Assembly: GCA_017938795.1 (NCBI GenBank)
Contig: JAGBAV010000099.1
Span: 1 to 64,000, forward strand
Length of the DNA: 64,000 bases
From: Clostridia bacterium
GTDB taxonomy: Bacteria; Bacillota; Clostridia; Christensenellales; Aristaeellaceae
Reading direction: 5' to 3'
Shown: positions 1 to 7,860 of the stretch, piece after piece
Layout of the letters: each line of letters begins with the position of its first letter
How positions within the stretch are numbered: the stretch's first letter is position 1
The notes under the pieces: generated by a model
What the model was told of the DNA's origin: nothing
Database searches by the model: none
The model's input: only the letters and a program-made list of their open reading frames with translations
Position numbers and translations under genes: made by a program

Positions 1-344
1 ATCATGCCCTGGTCACCGGCACCGAGTTTCTTGTCGCCTTCGCCATCAACGCCCTGTGCAATGTCAGGACTCTGGCGGGTGAGGTTCACAGTAATGTTGT
101 ACCTGGGCAGATCCTCATAGGCGCAGTAGTTGAACAGCACATGGCGGGCCAGCGCCCTGCAGTCGGGATCGTGCTTCGAGGTAATCTCGCCGGCAATGTT
201 GACCTCATAGCCCTTGATCATGCATTCCACCGCCACACGGCTGTTGCGGTCATGCTTAAGACAATCGGTCACAATGGCATCGGAGATCTGGTCGCAAATC
301 TTATCAGGGTGTCCGCCGGACACCTGTTCACAGGTAAAAAGCAT
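1..344 (-). CDS. metK: S-adenosylmethionine synthetase, N-terminal part (runs off left edge)
   Basis: Makes S-adenosylmethionine from methionine and ATP in the cytoplasm. The reverse strand from the ATG at 344 reads SGGHPDKICDQISDA near residue 9, then an AGEITS segment, RQSPDIAQGVD and GAGDQGM, which are the ordered N-terminal motifs of MetK. The ATG follows an AGGAGG about 7 bases upstream. Roughly 115 codons are present and the rest lies left of the window. Its position at the end of a phage replication operon suggests a phage-carried copy supplying methyl donor for a phage DNA methyltransferase that may lie further left. That role is inferred; the family assignment is secure. Confidence 0.93.
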   Translation of the reverse strand, partial: MLFTCEQVSGGHPDKICDQISDAIVTDCLKHDRNSRVAVECMIKGYEVNIAGEITSKHDPDCRALARHVLFNYCAYEDLPRYNITVNLTRQSPDIAQGVDGEGDKKLGAGDQGM

Positions 345-346
345 AT

Positions 347-544
347 TCAATCCTCCTGCTTTTCTTCATCGGGAAGTTCAAGAATCATCAGCACATAGGC
401 CATACTTTCAAAATAATAGTCGGTGGGAAACAGCTTGACATCAACAAGCCGGGCGTCGGGGTTTGCTTTCAGCCATGCATTTATCTTGCTCGATGGATCT
501 TCGCCTTTGCGATAAAAGGAAAGGCAGCCTCTGGTTGTAATCAT
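347..544 (-). CDS. small phage protein of unknown function (65 aa)
   Basis: A 65-residue acidic-tailed protein beginning MITTRGCLSFYRKGEDPSS and ending PDEEKQED. The start at 544 is chosen over an upstream in-frame ATG at 565 because an AAAGGA lies about 7 bases before it. Its stop is 2 bases before the metK start, so both are probably on one transcript. I do not recognise a domain. The predicted mix of alternating strands and a basic N-terminus gives no functional clue. Confidence 0.6.
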   Translation of the reverse strand: MITTRGCLSFYRKGEDPSSKINAWLKANPDARLVDVKLFPTDYYFESMAYVLMILELPDEEKQED

Positions 545-570
545 GGAATCGTCCTTTCTCTGCATAAAGA

Positions 571-605
571 AAGGCCCTCACGGTTTGTTGCTTCCGTGAA
601 GGCCT
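571..605 (-). terminator. probable intrinsic terminator or attenuator, minus strand
   Basis: An 11-12 bp stem (aggccctcacgg pairing with ccgtgaaggcct, one mismatch) is followed on the minus strand by a T-rich CCTTTCTTTAT run. It lies between the 63-aa zinc protein and the 65-aa protein/metK pair, so it would separate or attenuate transcription entering metK. Confidence 0.6.
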
Positions 606-656
606 CAATATGTCTATTTCGACAGTATTAGGGTATCACACTTCAATCGTGCACAC

Positions 657-696
657 AAGTGAATTCAGGTGAACTAAGGTGAACTCAAGTGCACAC
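657..696. repeat. four tandem 10-bp repeats (AAGTGAATTC-like)
   Basis: Four consecutive decamers read aagtgaattc, aggtgaacta, aggtgaactc and aagtgcacac. They are spaced one helical turn apart and overlap the end of the 63-aa zinc protein gene. The arrangement resembles a multi-site operator or iteron, but no binding protein is identifiable from sequence. Confidence 0.6.
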
Positions 697-876
697 TTTT
701 TTAGAAAGCACTCTTTTTATCTGCCTGCAGGCCTTGCAGGTGTATTTGTTGCCCCTGATATAGTTCCAGCTGTAGGCCTGACCGCCGCACACGTGGCACG
801 GCGGAAGATAGGCCCACATGCCGTTCCGCTGAATCTTTCGGGGAATGTTATCCTCAACGGCTTCCTGATAACTCAT
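685..876 (-). CDS. small zinc-ribbon phage protein (63 aa)
   Basis: A 63-residue protein with CHVCGG (about residues 28-33) and CKAC (about 47-50), a four-cysteine zinc ribbon. Its ATG at 876 overlaps the stop of the DUF1492 gene (ATGA, 4 bases) and is preceded by AAGGAGG inside that gene, so translation is probably coupled. The stop codon falls inside the tandem decamer array at 657-696. Small zinc ribbons of this kind are common between replication and packaging genes of Clostridia phages. The precise role is unknown. Confidence 0.7.
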   Translation of the reverse strand: MSYQEAVEDNIPRKIQRNGMWAYLPPCHVCGGQAYSWNYIRGNKYTCKACRQIKRVLSKKVCT

Positions 877-1301
877 GCCTGCGCCTCCTTTTCACGGAGC
901 AGCCTGTCGGCAACCTCCAGTGCGCGTTCGTGCTTGTTTAGCACCCAGCGGCGGCTGTAGTGCATTTCGGCGGCAATCTGATCCCAAGCCAGGAAGCACA
1001 GATACCGCTTTTCCAGCAACAGCCGATAGCTTTCGTTGTGGACCTTTTCGATCAGCTTGCCGATCTCGATTTTCGTATCGACCAGCTGATCGATCTGCCG
1101 GTTCAGTTCTTCCTCGGCCTCCATCAGGCGGATGATGGCATCCTCCAGCGAGGATACGTTTCTCGTGCGGGAAACGACCTCGTTGTCATAGGACTGGGTT
1201 ACCTTCTGTGTAAGGCCGCGCAGAGAATCGATCTGCTGCAGCTTGCTGTTAATCCGCTGGTCAAGCCGGTAGGCCTGACCGAGAAATTCCTTTGCAGTCA
1301 T
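873..1301 (-). CDS. DUF1492 / ArpU-type phage transcriptional regulator
   Basis: A 142-aa protein with a long N-terminal coiled-coil (residues about 10-95) and a C-terminal helix-turn-helix around LAWDQIAAEMHYSRRWVLNKHERAL. This layout is typical of the DUF1492/ArpU family that sits just before the terminase genes in Firmicute phages and is thought to control late gene expression. The start overlaps the helicase stop by 4 bases. The position at the end of the replication block fits a switch to late genes, which would lie left of the window. Confidence 0.8.
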   Translation of the reverse strand: MTAKEFLGQAYRLDQRINSKLQQIDSLRGLTQKVTQSYDNEVVSRTRNVSSLEDAIIRLMEAEEELNRQIDQLVDTKIEIGKLIEKVHNESYRLLLEKRYLCFLAWDQIAAEMHYSRRWVLNKHERALEVADRLLREKEAQA

Positions 1302-2653
1302 TTTCGCACCTCCAGTTGTGCCTTGACCGCATCAATCAGTGCGGCCTGCGATTTGTCTTTTTCAGAAAGGGCCTTCATGATGGCTTCATCGATGGTGCCC
1401 TGCGTAATGATGTGGTGGATAACAACGGTATCAGCCTGCTGACCCTGTCGCCAGAGACGGGCGTTGGTCTGCTGGTAGAGTTCAAGACTCCAGGTAAGGC
1501 CGAACCACACCAGCGTGGAACCGCCTGCCTGCAGGTTCAGACCGTGGCCGGCGGAGGCAGGGTGGATCACCGCAACCGGGATGTTTCCGGCATTCCAGTC
1601 GGTGATATCCTTGCTGCTTTTCAGTTCACGAACCTTGAAGCGTTTTCTGATGCGGGCAAGATCGTGCTGGAACCAGTAGGCTACCAGAACGGGCTTGCCG
1701 TTGGCGCCTTCGATCAGATCTTCCAGCGCATCAAGCTTCCGCTCGTGGAACTCAAGCGTGAGCCTGTCCTCGGTGTAGATCGCTCCGTTGGCCAGCTGAC
1801 ACAGTTTGCCGGATAGGGCGGCTGCGTTTGCGGCATCGATCTCGACACCGTGCAGCCTGAGCACCAGATCTCTGGCCATGTCCTGGTACTCTTTGTGTTC
1901 GTCCTCGCTGAGTGTGACCGGGACAGAGTTCATCACGCACTCGGGCATCTGCAGGTAGTCGGCGCTCTTCATGGAGATCGTGATATCACCGATGCGGCGG
2001 TAGATTTCAGCCTCTGCGCCGGGACGGAGCTTGTAGGAGAACACCTGCATTCCGTTGCGTTTGTCGGGCACGAAGAAGGAGTCGCGGTAGTGCGTGATGT
2101 ATCGTCCGAGGCGCTTGCCCATGTCCAGCAGCCTGAACTCTGCCCACAGATCCATGAAGCCGTTGCTGGCCGGTGTACCTGTAAGCCCTACAAAGCGTTT
2201 AATCTGATGCCGCATTTTCAGGAGGCTTCGGAATCGCTTTGCCTGATGACTCTTGAATGAAGAGAGCTCGTCCACAACGACCATGTCGTACTGCCATTGG
2301 ATTCCGCTTTCCTCGATGAGCCATTGCACGTTCTCGCGGTTGATGATGTGGATGAAAACGGGTTTTTGAAGTGCGGCCTTGCGCTCCTGCGCTGTGCCGA
2401 CTGCGACCGAGTAGGACAGATTTCTGAGGTGATCCCACTTCTGAATCTCCGTGGGCCACGTGTCCCTTGCCACGCGGAGAGGTGCGATCACGAGGACTCG
2501 GTGGACCTCGAAGCTGTCCAGGCACAGTTCCTGGATGGCGGTCAGGGTAATTACACTCTTGCCCAGACCCATTTCCAGCAGCACAGCCGCTATGGGATGC
2601 GTGAGAATGAAGTCGGTGGCGTATTTCTGATAATCATGTGGCTGATAGTTCAC
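1298..2653 (-). CDS. phage SNF2-type DEAD/DEAH helicase
   Basis: A 451-aa superfamily 2 helicase. Visible motifs are Walker A EMGLGKS (about residue 28), the motif II variant DELSSFK (about 128), GLTGTPASNG (motif III, about 157), and C-terminal motifs around HPASAGHGLNLQAG and QTNARLWRQGQ (motifs V and VI). This is the short SNF2-like helicase regularly found next to VRR-NUC and primase genes in Clostridia phages. It probably remodels DNA or protein-DNA complexes during phage replication. The N-terminus overlaps the VRR-NUC gene by about 20 bases. Confidence 0.92.
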   Translation of the reverse strand: MNYQPHDYQKYATDFILTHPIAAVLLEMGLGKSVITLTAIQELCLDSFEVHRVLVIAPLRVARDTWPTEIQKWDHLRNLSYSVAVGTAQERKAALQKPVFIHIINRENVQWLIEESGIQWQYDMVVVDELSSFKSHQAKRFRSLLKMRHQIKRFVGLTGTPASNGFMDLWAEFRLLDMGKRLGRYITHYRDSFFVPDKRNGMQVFSYKLRPGAEAEIYRRIGDITISMKSADYLQMPECVMNSVPVTLSEDEHKEYQDMARDLVLRLHGVEIDAANAAALSGKLCQLANGAIYTEDRLTLEFHERKLDALEDLIEGANGKPVLVAYWFQHDLARIRKRFKVRELKSSKDITDWNAGNIPVAVIHPASAGHGLNLQAGGSTLVWFGLTWSLELYQQTNARLWRQGQQADTVVIHHIITQGTIDEAIMKALSEKDKSQAALIDAVKAQLEVRK

Positions 2654-2915
2654 TCAATACGCCTCCGATCTGATCAGTGTTGTCGATGACGTAAACGCGG
2701 AAGCCCAGCGTTTCCAGCTGGCGTTTTCGTCTTTTCTGGAGCGGTCGCAGCTGTTTGCCTGGGGCTTTCAGCTCAGCAAAAGCCATGCGACCGTTCGGAA
2801 GGAGGAGCAGACGGTCCGGAACACCGTCGAATCCGGGGCTTACAAACTTGAGTGCCCGACCGCCCATCAATCGAACGGCTTTCACCAGATGCTCCTCAAC
2901 GATTTTTTCTCTCAT
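2634..2915 (-). CDS. VRR-NUC domain nuclease
   Basis: A 93-aa stand-alone VRR-NUC nuclease of the PD-(D/E)XK fold. The catalytic core is visible as GFDGVPDRLLLLPNGRMAF followed by AELKAPGKQLRPLQ, giving the D...ExK...Q pattern. These single-domain proteins are part of the phage replication module and are predicted to cut branched or single-stranded junctions. The gene lies between the primase and the helicase and overlaps the helicase start, indicating one operon. Confidence 0.92.
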   Translation of the reverse strand: MREKIVEEHLVKAVRLMGGRALKFVSPGFDGVPDRLLLLPNGRMAFAELKAPGKQLRPLQKRRKRQLETLGFRVYVIDNTDQIGGVLSELSAT

Positions 2916-2933
2916 AATGCTTTTCTCCCTGAT

Positions 2934-3031
2934 GTGTGCAGGTCGTGAAGATCTTTCCGGAAAACTCTCTTTATGCTATTTTGAATTTGCCTAAAGACGA
3001 CTTTTGGAGAAGACTTACACGACCTACACAC
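2934..3031. repeat. 14-bp near-perfect inverted repeat in primase/VRR-NUC gap
   Basis: GTGTGCAGGTCGTG at 2934-2947 pairs with CACGACCTACACAC at 3018-3031 with one mismatch, separated by about 70 bases. It occupies the only sizeable gap (2916-3047) in this part of the minus-strand operon. It could be an operator, an RNA-processing stem or a replication site. Confidence 0.45.
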
Positions 3032-3047
3032 TTCCTATCTTTATGTG

Positions 3048-5366
3048 TCAGGCCAGAAAGTCCGGGAACTCATCTCGGGGATCGTCTGTCTTCGGAGACA
3101 GCTTGAGTCCATTGATGAGGTTGCCGCTGCGTGTGCGCGTACGGATGAATCCCTCGGCTTCAAGTGCGGCATAGAAATCCGTGGTGCTGCGAACGTACTC
3201 ACCGTTTGATGCGCTGAAGGCACGGTAGACGGAATACAGTTCGCCGGACTTGGCGGTCATGCCGTCACCGACCTCACAGCATTCGTCGAGGAAATGACCG
3301 AGCCAGTCGTTTTCAGCCTTATAGGCAGCGATGGCGTCAGACACACACTTGGGAAACGGAATCTTGAAGCCCAGTTCAATAGCCTGATATGCGCCCTCGA
3401 TCATCCACTTCATGATGGCTTCACCGGCGTTTTCACAAAGGTACTCGGTGTAGTTCTTGATGTCGGAGTTGCCTTCGATCTTGGCCTTGAAGGGAATCAC
3501 GATCAGGCGCCTCCAGATACCGGTGTCCTTGGCACCGACCTTCGGAAGGTGGTTTGTGTAGAGCACCAGAGTATGGCTGGGCGTAAAGCTGAACGGGTCC
3601 TTGTACTTCTTCTCTGCGAATACGGCATCCGTAGAACACAGCTGTTTTACAATGCTGGTATTGAGGCGGGTACCCTCTTCGAGCTCGGCGGCGATCAGGA
3701 GCCGCTTTCCCTTGGTCTCAGCCATCTCAGGTTTCACATTGCGCTTGCAGTTCATGGTCAGGGAGTCAGCAGAGATATTGCCGGAGTAGCTGCCCATGAC
3801 CCGGGAGAGTGTGTTCCAGAAGGTGGACTTGCCGTTTCGACCGTCGCCGTAAGCGATAATCATGGCTTCGAGGAACACCTGACCCACGCACACAATGCCG
3901 GCAACGCGCTGCACATATTCGATCAGAGCCTTATCGCCGCAGAAGAATGTGTTCAGAGCATCACGCCAGATTTCAGCGCCCTTATCGCTGGGCGAGAAGC
4001 CGGTCATCTTGGTAATGAAATCATCCGGGTTATGCTCACGGGCGCCATCCAGCCCCTTGCGCAGATCATAGGTCGCCTCCGGCGTGCAAAGCAGATACCA
4101 GTCACGGTCGAGCATGCCCGGCTCGATTTCCAGAACAGGGTGCGCTTCCTTGAGGGTGGCGCTGACGTTCTTGGATTCCCGGCGCTTGAGCGCATAATTT
4201 CGGTAACCTTCTGCCTGCATGTAAGCGGTGAAGGCATCACGCTGAGCCTCGTTCATCATGGCCTCAGCCTTTTTCTTGCTGTTCATGTCCAGGAGAGCCT
4301 GAGCCCCGGTATCGGTAAGGCGCTTGAGCGCTTCGGACACAGCGTTCTCCGCTTCCTCAAGCTGGAGGTCAGTCAAAGCGTGGGCAACGGCCTGGGCGCC
4401 GGGCTTGGTTTCCTGCCAGCAGGAGCCGTCATAGCGGATGTAGTCGGTTGCCGGAGAGTAGCGCAGTTCCTGACCGAAGTACTTGCCGAGCAGGCGGGCC
4501 TGACCGACATCGGTACGGTCCTGAGGATCATAGGTAAAGCTGCCGGGACGCTCAGCATTCCACTGCTTGGGCGGCACATAGCTTTCTTCCTTGGAAATCC
4601 TCTGGAAGAAGCCCTGGGCAGAGCGCCAGATCGTCTTGAGTTCGGTGTCATCAAGCGGAGGATCACACCTGGCTGCACGATCCATGAATGCCTTGTAAGC
4701 CTCATCAGTATCACCGAAGCGTTTGAGCACACGACCGGCAAAACGGGACATCGTGCTGTTGCGGCTGCCTTCAGGGATGGTTTCGGTGTACGGATTATCC
4801 AGATCCCAGAATTCATCGCTTTCCGCATCCGGGTAGTACATTTCCAGGCATTCGTTCAGTGTGATCGAGCCTGGATGCAGTTCAACAAGGGCATCCGGTG
4901 TGCCGAAGAAGAAATGTGCTGCGTCTTCTGCCCGGGTATCGAAATACGGGAACGCCTTGTGCGCCAGCTTGGCCAGACGCTTGTATTCCTCGTGGTCTGT
5001 GACCTCGTCTGTCAGCAGAATGCAGTGGAACTTGGGCCTCGGAGCCTTGCCGCGCTTAGATTTCATGTGGTTACGGCTGTAGTGGACAGCCAGCGGCACA
5101 TCCGGAAAAGCGCGGCGCACATCCTCGGGCGTTACCCAATCTGCAGGATTATCGGAGTGATCATTGTCGCAGTCCTTGCACAGACAGTTCGCTGACAGGA
5201 AATTGGTGGTGTTGCGGTAGTTGTTCTTGAATTGAGCCACCACGTAGTCCCGGCCTGCGGCATTGCGAAGAGCCTCCACATCGATGATCTCTACCGGATT
5301 GGGATAATTGCAGTTGCTCTCCATGCCGGTACAGTTGGCACAGTAGAGCGTGAATGTCTTAGGCAT
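3048..5366 (-). CDS. phage primase-helicase, D5/P4 family
   Basis: A 772-aa replication protein. The N-terminal third (about residues 1-190) resembles an archaeo-eukaryotic-type primase region, including a Cys-rich start and an HYSRN/PRPKFHC segment. The C-terminal half carries a D5-like superfamily 3 helicase with Walker A GDGRNGKSTFWN (about residue 510), AELEEGTRLN, and a later TNHLPKVGAKDTGIWRR sensor segment. It should prime and unwind phage DNA. The ATG at 5366 has GGAGG upstream, and the gene overlaps the preceding one by 8 bases. Family assignment is firm; the primase activity of the N-terminus is inferred. Confidence 0.9.
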   Translation of the reverse strand: MPKTFTLYCANCTGMESNCNYPNPVEIIDVEALRNAAGRDYVVAQFKNNYRNTTNFLSANCLCKDCDNDHSDNPADWVTPEDVRRAFPDVPLAVHYSRNHMKSKRGKAPRPKFHCILLTDEVTDHEEYKRLAKLAHKAFPYFDTRAEDAAHFFFGTPDALVELHPGSITLNECLEMYYPDAESDEFWDLDNPYTETIPEGSRNSTMSRFAGRVLKRFGDTDEAYKAFMDRAARCDPPLDDTELKTIWRSAQGFFQRISKEESYVPPKQWNAERPGSFTYDPQDRTDVGQARLLGKYFGQELRYSPATDYIRYDGSCWQETKPGAQAVAHALTDLQLEEAENAVSEALKRLTDTGAQALLDMNSKKKAEAMMNEAQRDAFTAYMQAEGYRNYALKRRESKNVSATLKEAHPVLEIEPGMLDRDWYLLCTPEATYDLRKGLDGAREHNPDDFITKMTGFSPSDKGAEIWRDALNTFFCGDKALIEYVQRVAGIVCVGQVFLEAMIIAYGDGRNGKSTFWNTLSRVMGSYSGNISADSLTMNCKRNVKPEMAETKGKRLLIAAELEEGTRLNTSIVKQLCSTDAVFAEKKYKDPFSFTPSHTLVLYTNHLPKVGAKDTGIWRRLIVIPFKAKIEGNSDIKNYTEYLCENAGEAIMKWMIEGAYQAIELGFKIPFPKCVSDAIAAYKAENDWLGHFLDECCEVGDGMTAKSGELYSVYRAFSASNGEYVRSTTDFYAALEAEGFIRTRTRSGNLINGLKLSPKTDDPRDEFPDFLA

Positions 5367-5784
5367 GATTGACCTCCTCGCAATCGGTCGTGAAGTAGCG
5401 GACGATCATGTTGCGGGACTCAGCCTTGCGGATTTCCTGCGACATGCCCTTTGTGATGCGGTCACCGAACACCCATAGTTCAGCGCACTTGGTGAGCATG
5501 ATGATTGCCATGAACATTCCGAGTTCCCGTTCATCCGGGTTCTCATCATCCAGAAACTGCGGGAAGAACAGGTGCGGAGCAAACGGCGCATAGCCTGTGT
5601 CCACGGCGAACCTGCAATAACGACGTGCCTTTTCTGCGTTCCCGATCGGATCACCGGAGAACGGTGAACACACATAAACAACAGGTCTGAACCGGGCTTT
5701 GCGCGCTTCGGTCTCGATGTTTGAAAGCGCTTCGTAGGTTGTGGGATCGAAATACCCCTCGTGATTGAACTTGCTGATACTCAC
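5359..5784 (-). CDS. DUF7768/DUF4406-like protein (nucleoside deoxyribosyltransferase fold)
   Basis: A 141-aa protein starting VSISKFNHEG at a GTG. The core is VYVCSPFSGDPIGNAEKARRYCRFAVDTGYAPFAPHLFF (read here in parts), then an ELGMFMAI segment and ELWVFGDRITKGMSQEIRKA. This matches DUF4406/DUF7768 proteins related to nucleoside 2-deoxyribosyltransferases. The GTG start overlaps the stop of the upstream zinc protein (GTGA), which suggests coupling; a longer start at 5829 would overlap that gene substantially. Such genes are frequent in phage replication modules and may act in nucleotide metabolism, but the substrate is unknown. Confidence 0.78.
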   Translation of the reverse strand: MSISKFNHEGYFDPTTYEALSNIETEARKARFRPVVYVCSPFSGDPIGNAEKARRYCRFAVDTGYAPFAPHLFFPQFLDDENPDERELGMFMAIIMLTKCAELWVFGDRITKGMSQEIRKAESRNMIVRYFTTDCEEVNHA

Positions 5785-5993
5785 GGCTCTCGCATCCTTT
5801 CGAGCAGGAGCGCAGCACATTCCGGACACAGCAGTTCGGTGCTTTCCAGATCACCTTCGCCGTCTGCAAATACATCCGCGAGATCGACCGGCATCTCATT
5901 TCCACAGCAGTTGCAGTGTGTGAACACGTTGTCACCACGGACTTCCGCCTGAATCTGGATGCCATTGGCAAGAGGAACCTTGAGATAGAACAT
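5781..5993 (-). CDS. small CxxC zinc protein (70 aa)
   Basis: A 70-aa protein with CNCCGNEM (about residue 28) and CPECAALLLERM (about residue 56), a four-cysteine zinc ribbon. Start ATG at 5993 follows a clear GGAGG. It is the first gene of the primase operon and is preceded by the leader repeat 6000-6069, which also stands upstream of the Cys-rich gene at 16212. Function unknown. Confidence 0.75.
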   Translation of the reverse strand: MFYLKVPLANGIQIQAEVRGDNVFTHCNCCGNEMPVDLADVFADGEGDLESTELLCPECAALLLERMREP

Positions 5994-5999
5994 AAAAAA

Positions 6000-6069
6000 C
6001 CTCCATTCTTCGGAGCAAATCAGCTTGCCCTCTACCGTCTTTGGAAAGAAGGAGGCCGATTTGAACGAA
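6000..6069 (-). repeat. operon leader repeat, copy A
   Basis: About 70 bases that match 16220-16288 imperfectly. Both copies contain, on the minus strand, TTCGTTCAAA, CTTCTTTCCAAAGA and AGAATGGAGG, the last being the ribosome binding site of the next gene. Each copy forms the untranslated leader of a minus-strand phage operon. The shared RNA or DNA element could mediate common control. The match was found by eye. Confidence 0.6.
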
Positions 6070-6083
6070 AAATGGAGGCCGAA

Positions 6084-6112
6084 AATAAAAAAAGAGCCGA
6101 CTATGTAGTCAA
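6084..6112 (-). promoter_or_regulatory. predicted minus-strand promoter for the primase operon
   Basis: On the minus strand, TTGACT (6112-6107) is followed after 17 bases by TTTATT (6089-6084). Transcription would start just upstream of leader repeat copy A and run into the 70-aa zinc protein and primase genes. Confidence 0.45.
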
Positions 6113-6209
6113 CTGGAGTTCGTTGAACTTGCAGTATGCATAAAATTCATACTTTCTGATGATCCTTGTTGATTTCGGTAATCAGAACACTATGATGCAA
6201 TGGCTTAAA

Positions 6210-6238
6210 TTGCGAAATGTCATATATTGTGATATAAT
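6210..6238 (+). promoter_or_regulatory. predicted plus-strand promoter of the cargo block
   Basis: TTGCGA (6210-6215), a 17-base spacer and a perfect TATAAT (6233-6238). It drives the 58-aa membrane protein gene and, past a terminator hairpin, the HEPN/DUF2513 pair. Confidence 0.6.
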
Positions 6239-6311
6239 ACAACTGACGTCAGGCATCATAGCAGTCCATGTTTTATTCTTGGAGTGTAGGCTCCGGAAAG
6301 GAGGATATGCT

Positions 6312-6488
6312 ATGGACGTTAAGGTTATCTTCGACCATAAGGTCGTACTTGCCCTTGGCGCAACTGCTGTAGGAATCATTCTCGCTGTGAAGATTGATCC
6401 TGCAGCAGCTAAGGAAGTGTCAATCCGTGCGATTGGCGCTGCCGAAGCATTCGCATCCGCATGCAAGCGGATTAGCGAAGCCGCCTGA
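6312..6488 (+). CDS. small single-pass membrane protein (58 aa)
   Basis: A 58-residue protein starting MDVKVIFDHK with a hydrophobic segment KVVLALGATAVGIILAV (about residues 10-26) and an Ala-rich amphipathic tail. The ATG at 6312 follows AAAGGAGG at good spacing. A strong intrinsic terminator lies directly after the stop, so it can be expressed alone. Strand and neighbours mark it as part of the cargo inserted into the phage operon. It could be a small toxin-like or holin-like peptide, or a membrane partner of the downstream HEPN gene; no family is recognised. Confidence 0.6.
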   Translation: MDVKVIFDHKVVLALGATAVGIILAVKIDPAAAKEVSIRAIGAAEAFASACKRISEAA

Positions 6489-6493
6489 TCGTC

Positions 6494-6526
6494 AAGGTGC
6501 ATAATCTTCGGGTTATGCACCTTTTT
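6494..6526 (+). terminator. intrinsic terminator after the 58-aa gene
   Basis: An 11-bp perfect stem (aaggtgcataa / ttatgcacctt) with an 8-base loop, followed by TTTTT. It sits between the promoter-proximal small gene and the HEPN gene, so expression of the latter requires read-through or an internal promoter. Confidence 0.8.
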
Positions 6527-6553
6527 CTATCTATATCGTGCGGAGGTGAGAAA

Positions 6554-7846
6554 ATGATGATTGATCACTATTCAGAGGCTTTTTCGCAATTGCTAGATCT
6601 GGTAAAAGAAAGAAAAAAGTCTTACGATATTAACCATCAACGTATTCGTCAATCATTTGGAGCCATCATAAATCTTGGAGATAATAATTTTTCTCAATAT
6701 GCTGATATGGTAGCTGCAAATGAAATCAGTGCCGCATCAACAATAGAATCCATTGCGGTCAATCTGTTTATTGATAATGCAGTCCCGCAATTCTCTTATT
6801 ATCCTATTCCAGACTGGTGCGCAAATCTTCCCGCTGAGGAACAGGCGAAGGCGCGTCCGTTTCAAATTGTCCTTTCGGAAAACGGTGAGACCACAGGTAT
6901 AGCTTTTGCGGTGGCTCATGACGAAAGCATGCGCTATGAACGCAATTTCAAGTGTGGAAAATATAAGGTTGAAAGATTGAACATAGTTAGGCTTATTTCG
7001 CCGGATGCAGATGCATACGACATAGTAATAACCCATGCAAATGCCGTGAAAGCCTATGAGAAAAGTCCAATCTCTTATATGACGCTCAGGGAATTCTGGG
7101 AAAAGCACTTTGGAGCAATAGAGTATTCGATGCTCGTAGAGGAAATTAATCAATTCAACGATCTAGCCCAGGATGCAATGGGGTTTAATACGGTTGTAAC
7201 ACCGACAGAGGAAACCATTGCTCGTTTTCGTAAGGTGACTGGAGAAATGCTTCAGGGATATGCTTATTCTGAGGCAATTCCCTCTGATGTGTACCAAAGG
7301 CAGATCGACCAAATGCTTCACAACTATCTCGAACGCGGATTATGGAAAGCAATGATTGGCAATTGTAATTATGCCATTTCGTTCATTACATCAGAGTGGT
7401 ATTACAAAATGCATGTTCTGACGGAGAATTTTGATTTGACGTGGGTAGCAGCGGGTTACTTGAAATCTGTGGAACAACTTTTGTATGCAGTTATCGAACT
7501 CTCAAAAGGCAAGGGAATAGCGGGACGTAGCAAAGATCATTGGAATCAGGATAGCATTGAATTCACAAAGGATACCGAAGAAAGTATTGATACTACTCTT
7601 GGAGGACTTGAGTGGATTATCAAGAACAATCGATTGCTTGATGTAAACCGATATGCCAAATGGTACATAACCAGTACCATTGATGACTGGCGTTCGAAGA
7701 GTCGCAATGGTTATTTTCACAAGGATGTTATTAAGTCGACAGACCAAGTAGATGAAATACGTTCTGCCGCAATCCAACTGTATTTCCTAATACTTGGTTC
7801 CTTCACAATCCGTGATGATCAGTTTGTCCAGCTTGGTATTCAGTAA
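6554..7846 (+). CDS. HEPN-like domain protein, candidate defence RNase (430 aa)
   Basis: Starts MMIDHYSEAF at 6554 after GGAGGTG. I do not recognise the N-terminal two thirds. The C-terminal region (about residues 280-425) is all-helical and ends with RNGYFH, R384 and H389, which fits the R-x4-6-H signature of HEPN domains, many of which are RNases in toxin-antitoxin, abortive-infection and CRISPR systems. The preceding helix contains YLKSVEQLLYAVIEL, also HEPN-like. It is followed after 14 bases by a DUF2513 gene, and the pair stands alone on the plus strand inside a minus-strand phage operon, as phage-borne defence cargo often does. RNase activity is inferred. Confidence 0.6.
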   Translation: MMIDHYSEAFSQLLDLVKERKKSYDINHQRIRQSFGAIINLGDNNFSQYADMVAANEISAASTIESIAVNLFIDNAVPQFSYYPIPDWCANLPAEEQAKARPFQIVLSENGETTGIAFAVAHDESMRYERNFKCGKYKVERLNIVRLISPDADAYDIVITHANAVKAYEKSPISYMTLREFWEKHFGAIEYSMLVEEINQFNDLAQDAMGFNTVVTPTEETIARFRKVTGEMLQGYAYSEAIPSDVYQRQIDQMLHNYLERGLWKAMIGNCNYAISFITSEWYYKMHVLTENFDLTWVAAGYLKSVEQLLYAVIELSKGKGIAGRSKDHWNQDSIEFTKDTEESIDTTLGGLEWIIKNNRLLDVNRYAKWYITSTIDDWRSKSRNGYFHKDVIKSTDQVDEIRSAAIQLYFLILGSFTIRDDQFVQLGIQ

Positions 7847-7860
7847 AAGAGGTGTATGTA

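Noticed and set aside
657..696. A CRISPR array
   Set aside because: Repeats are 10 bases, imperfect and lack spacers, and no cas genes are present.
3294..5195. A 633-codon plus-strand open frame
   Set aside because: It is antisense to the primase-helicase with clear Walker motifs and shows no domain of its own.
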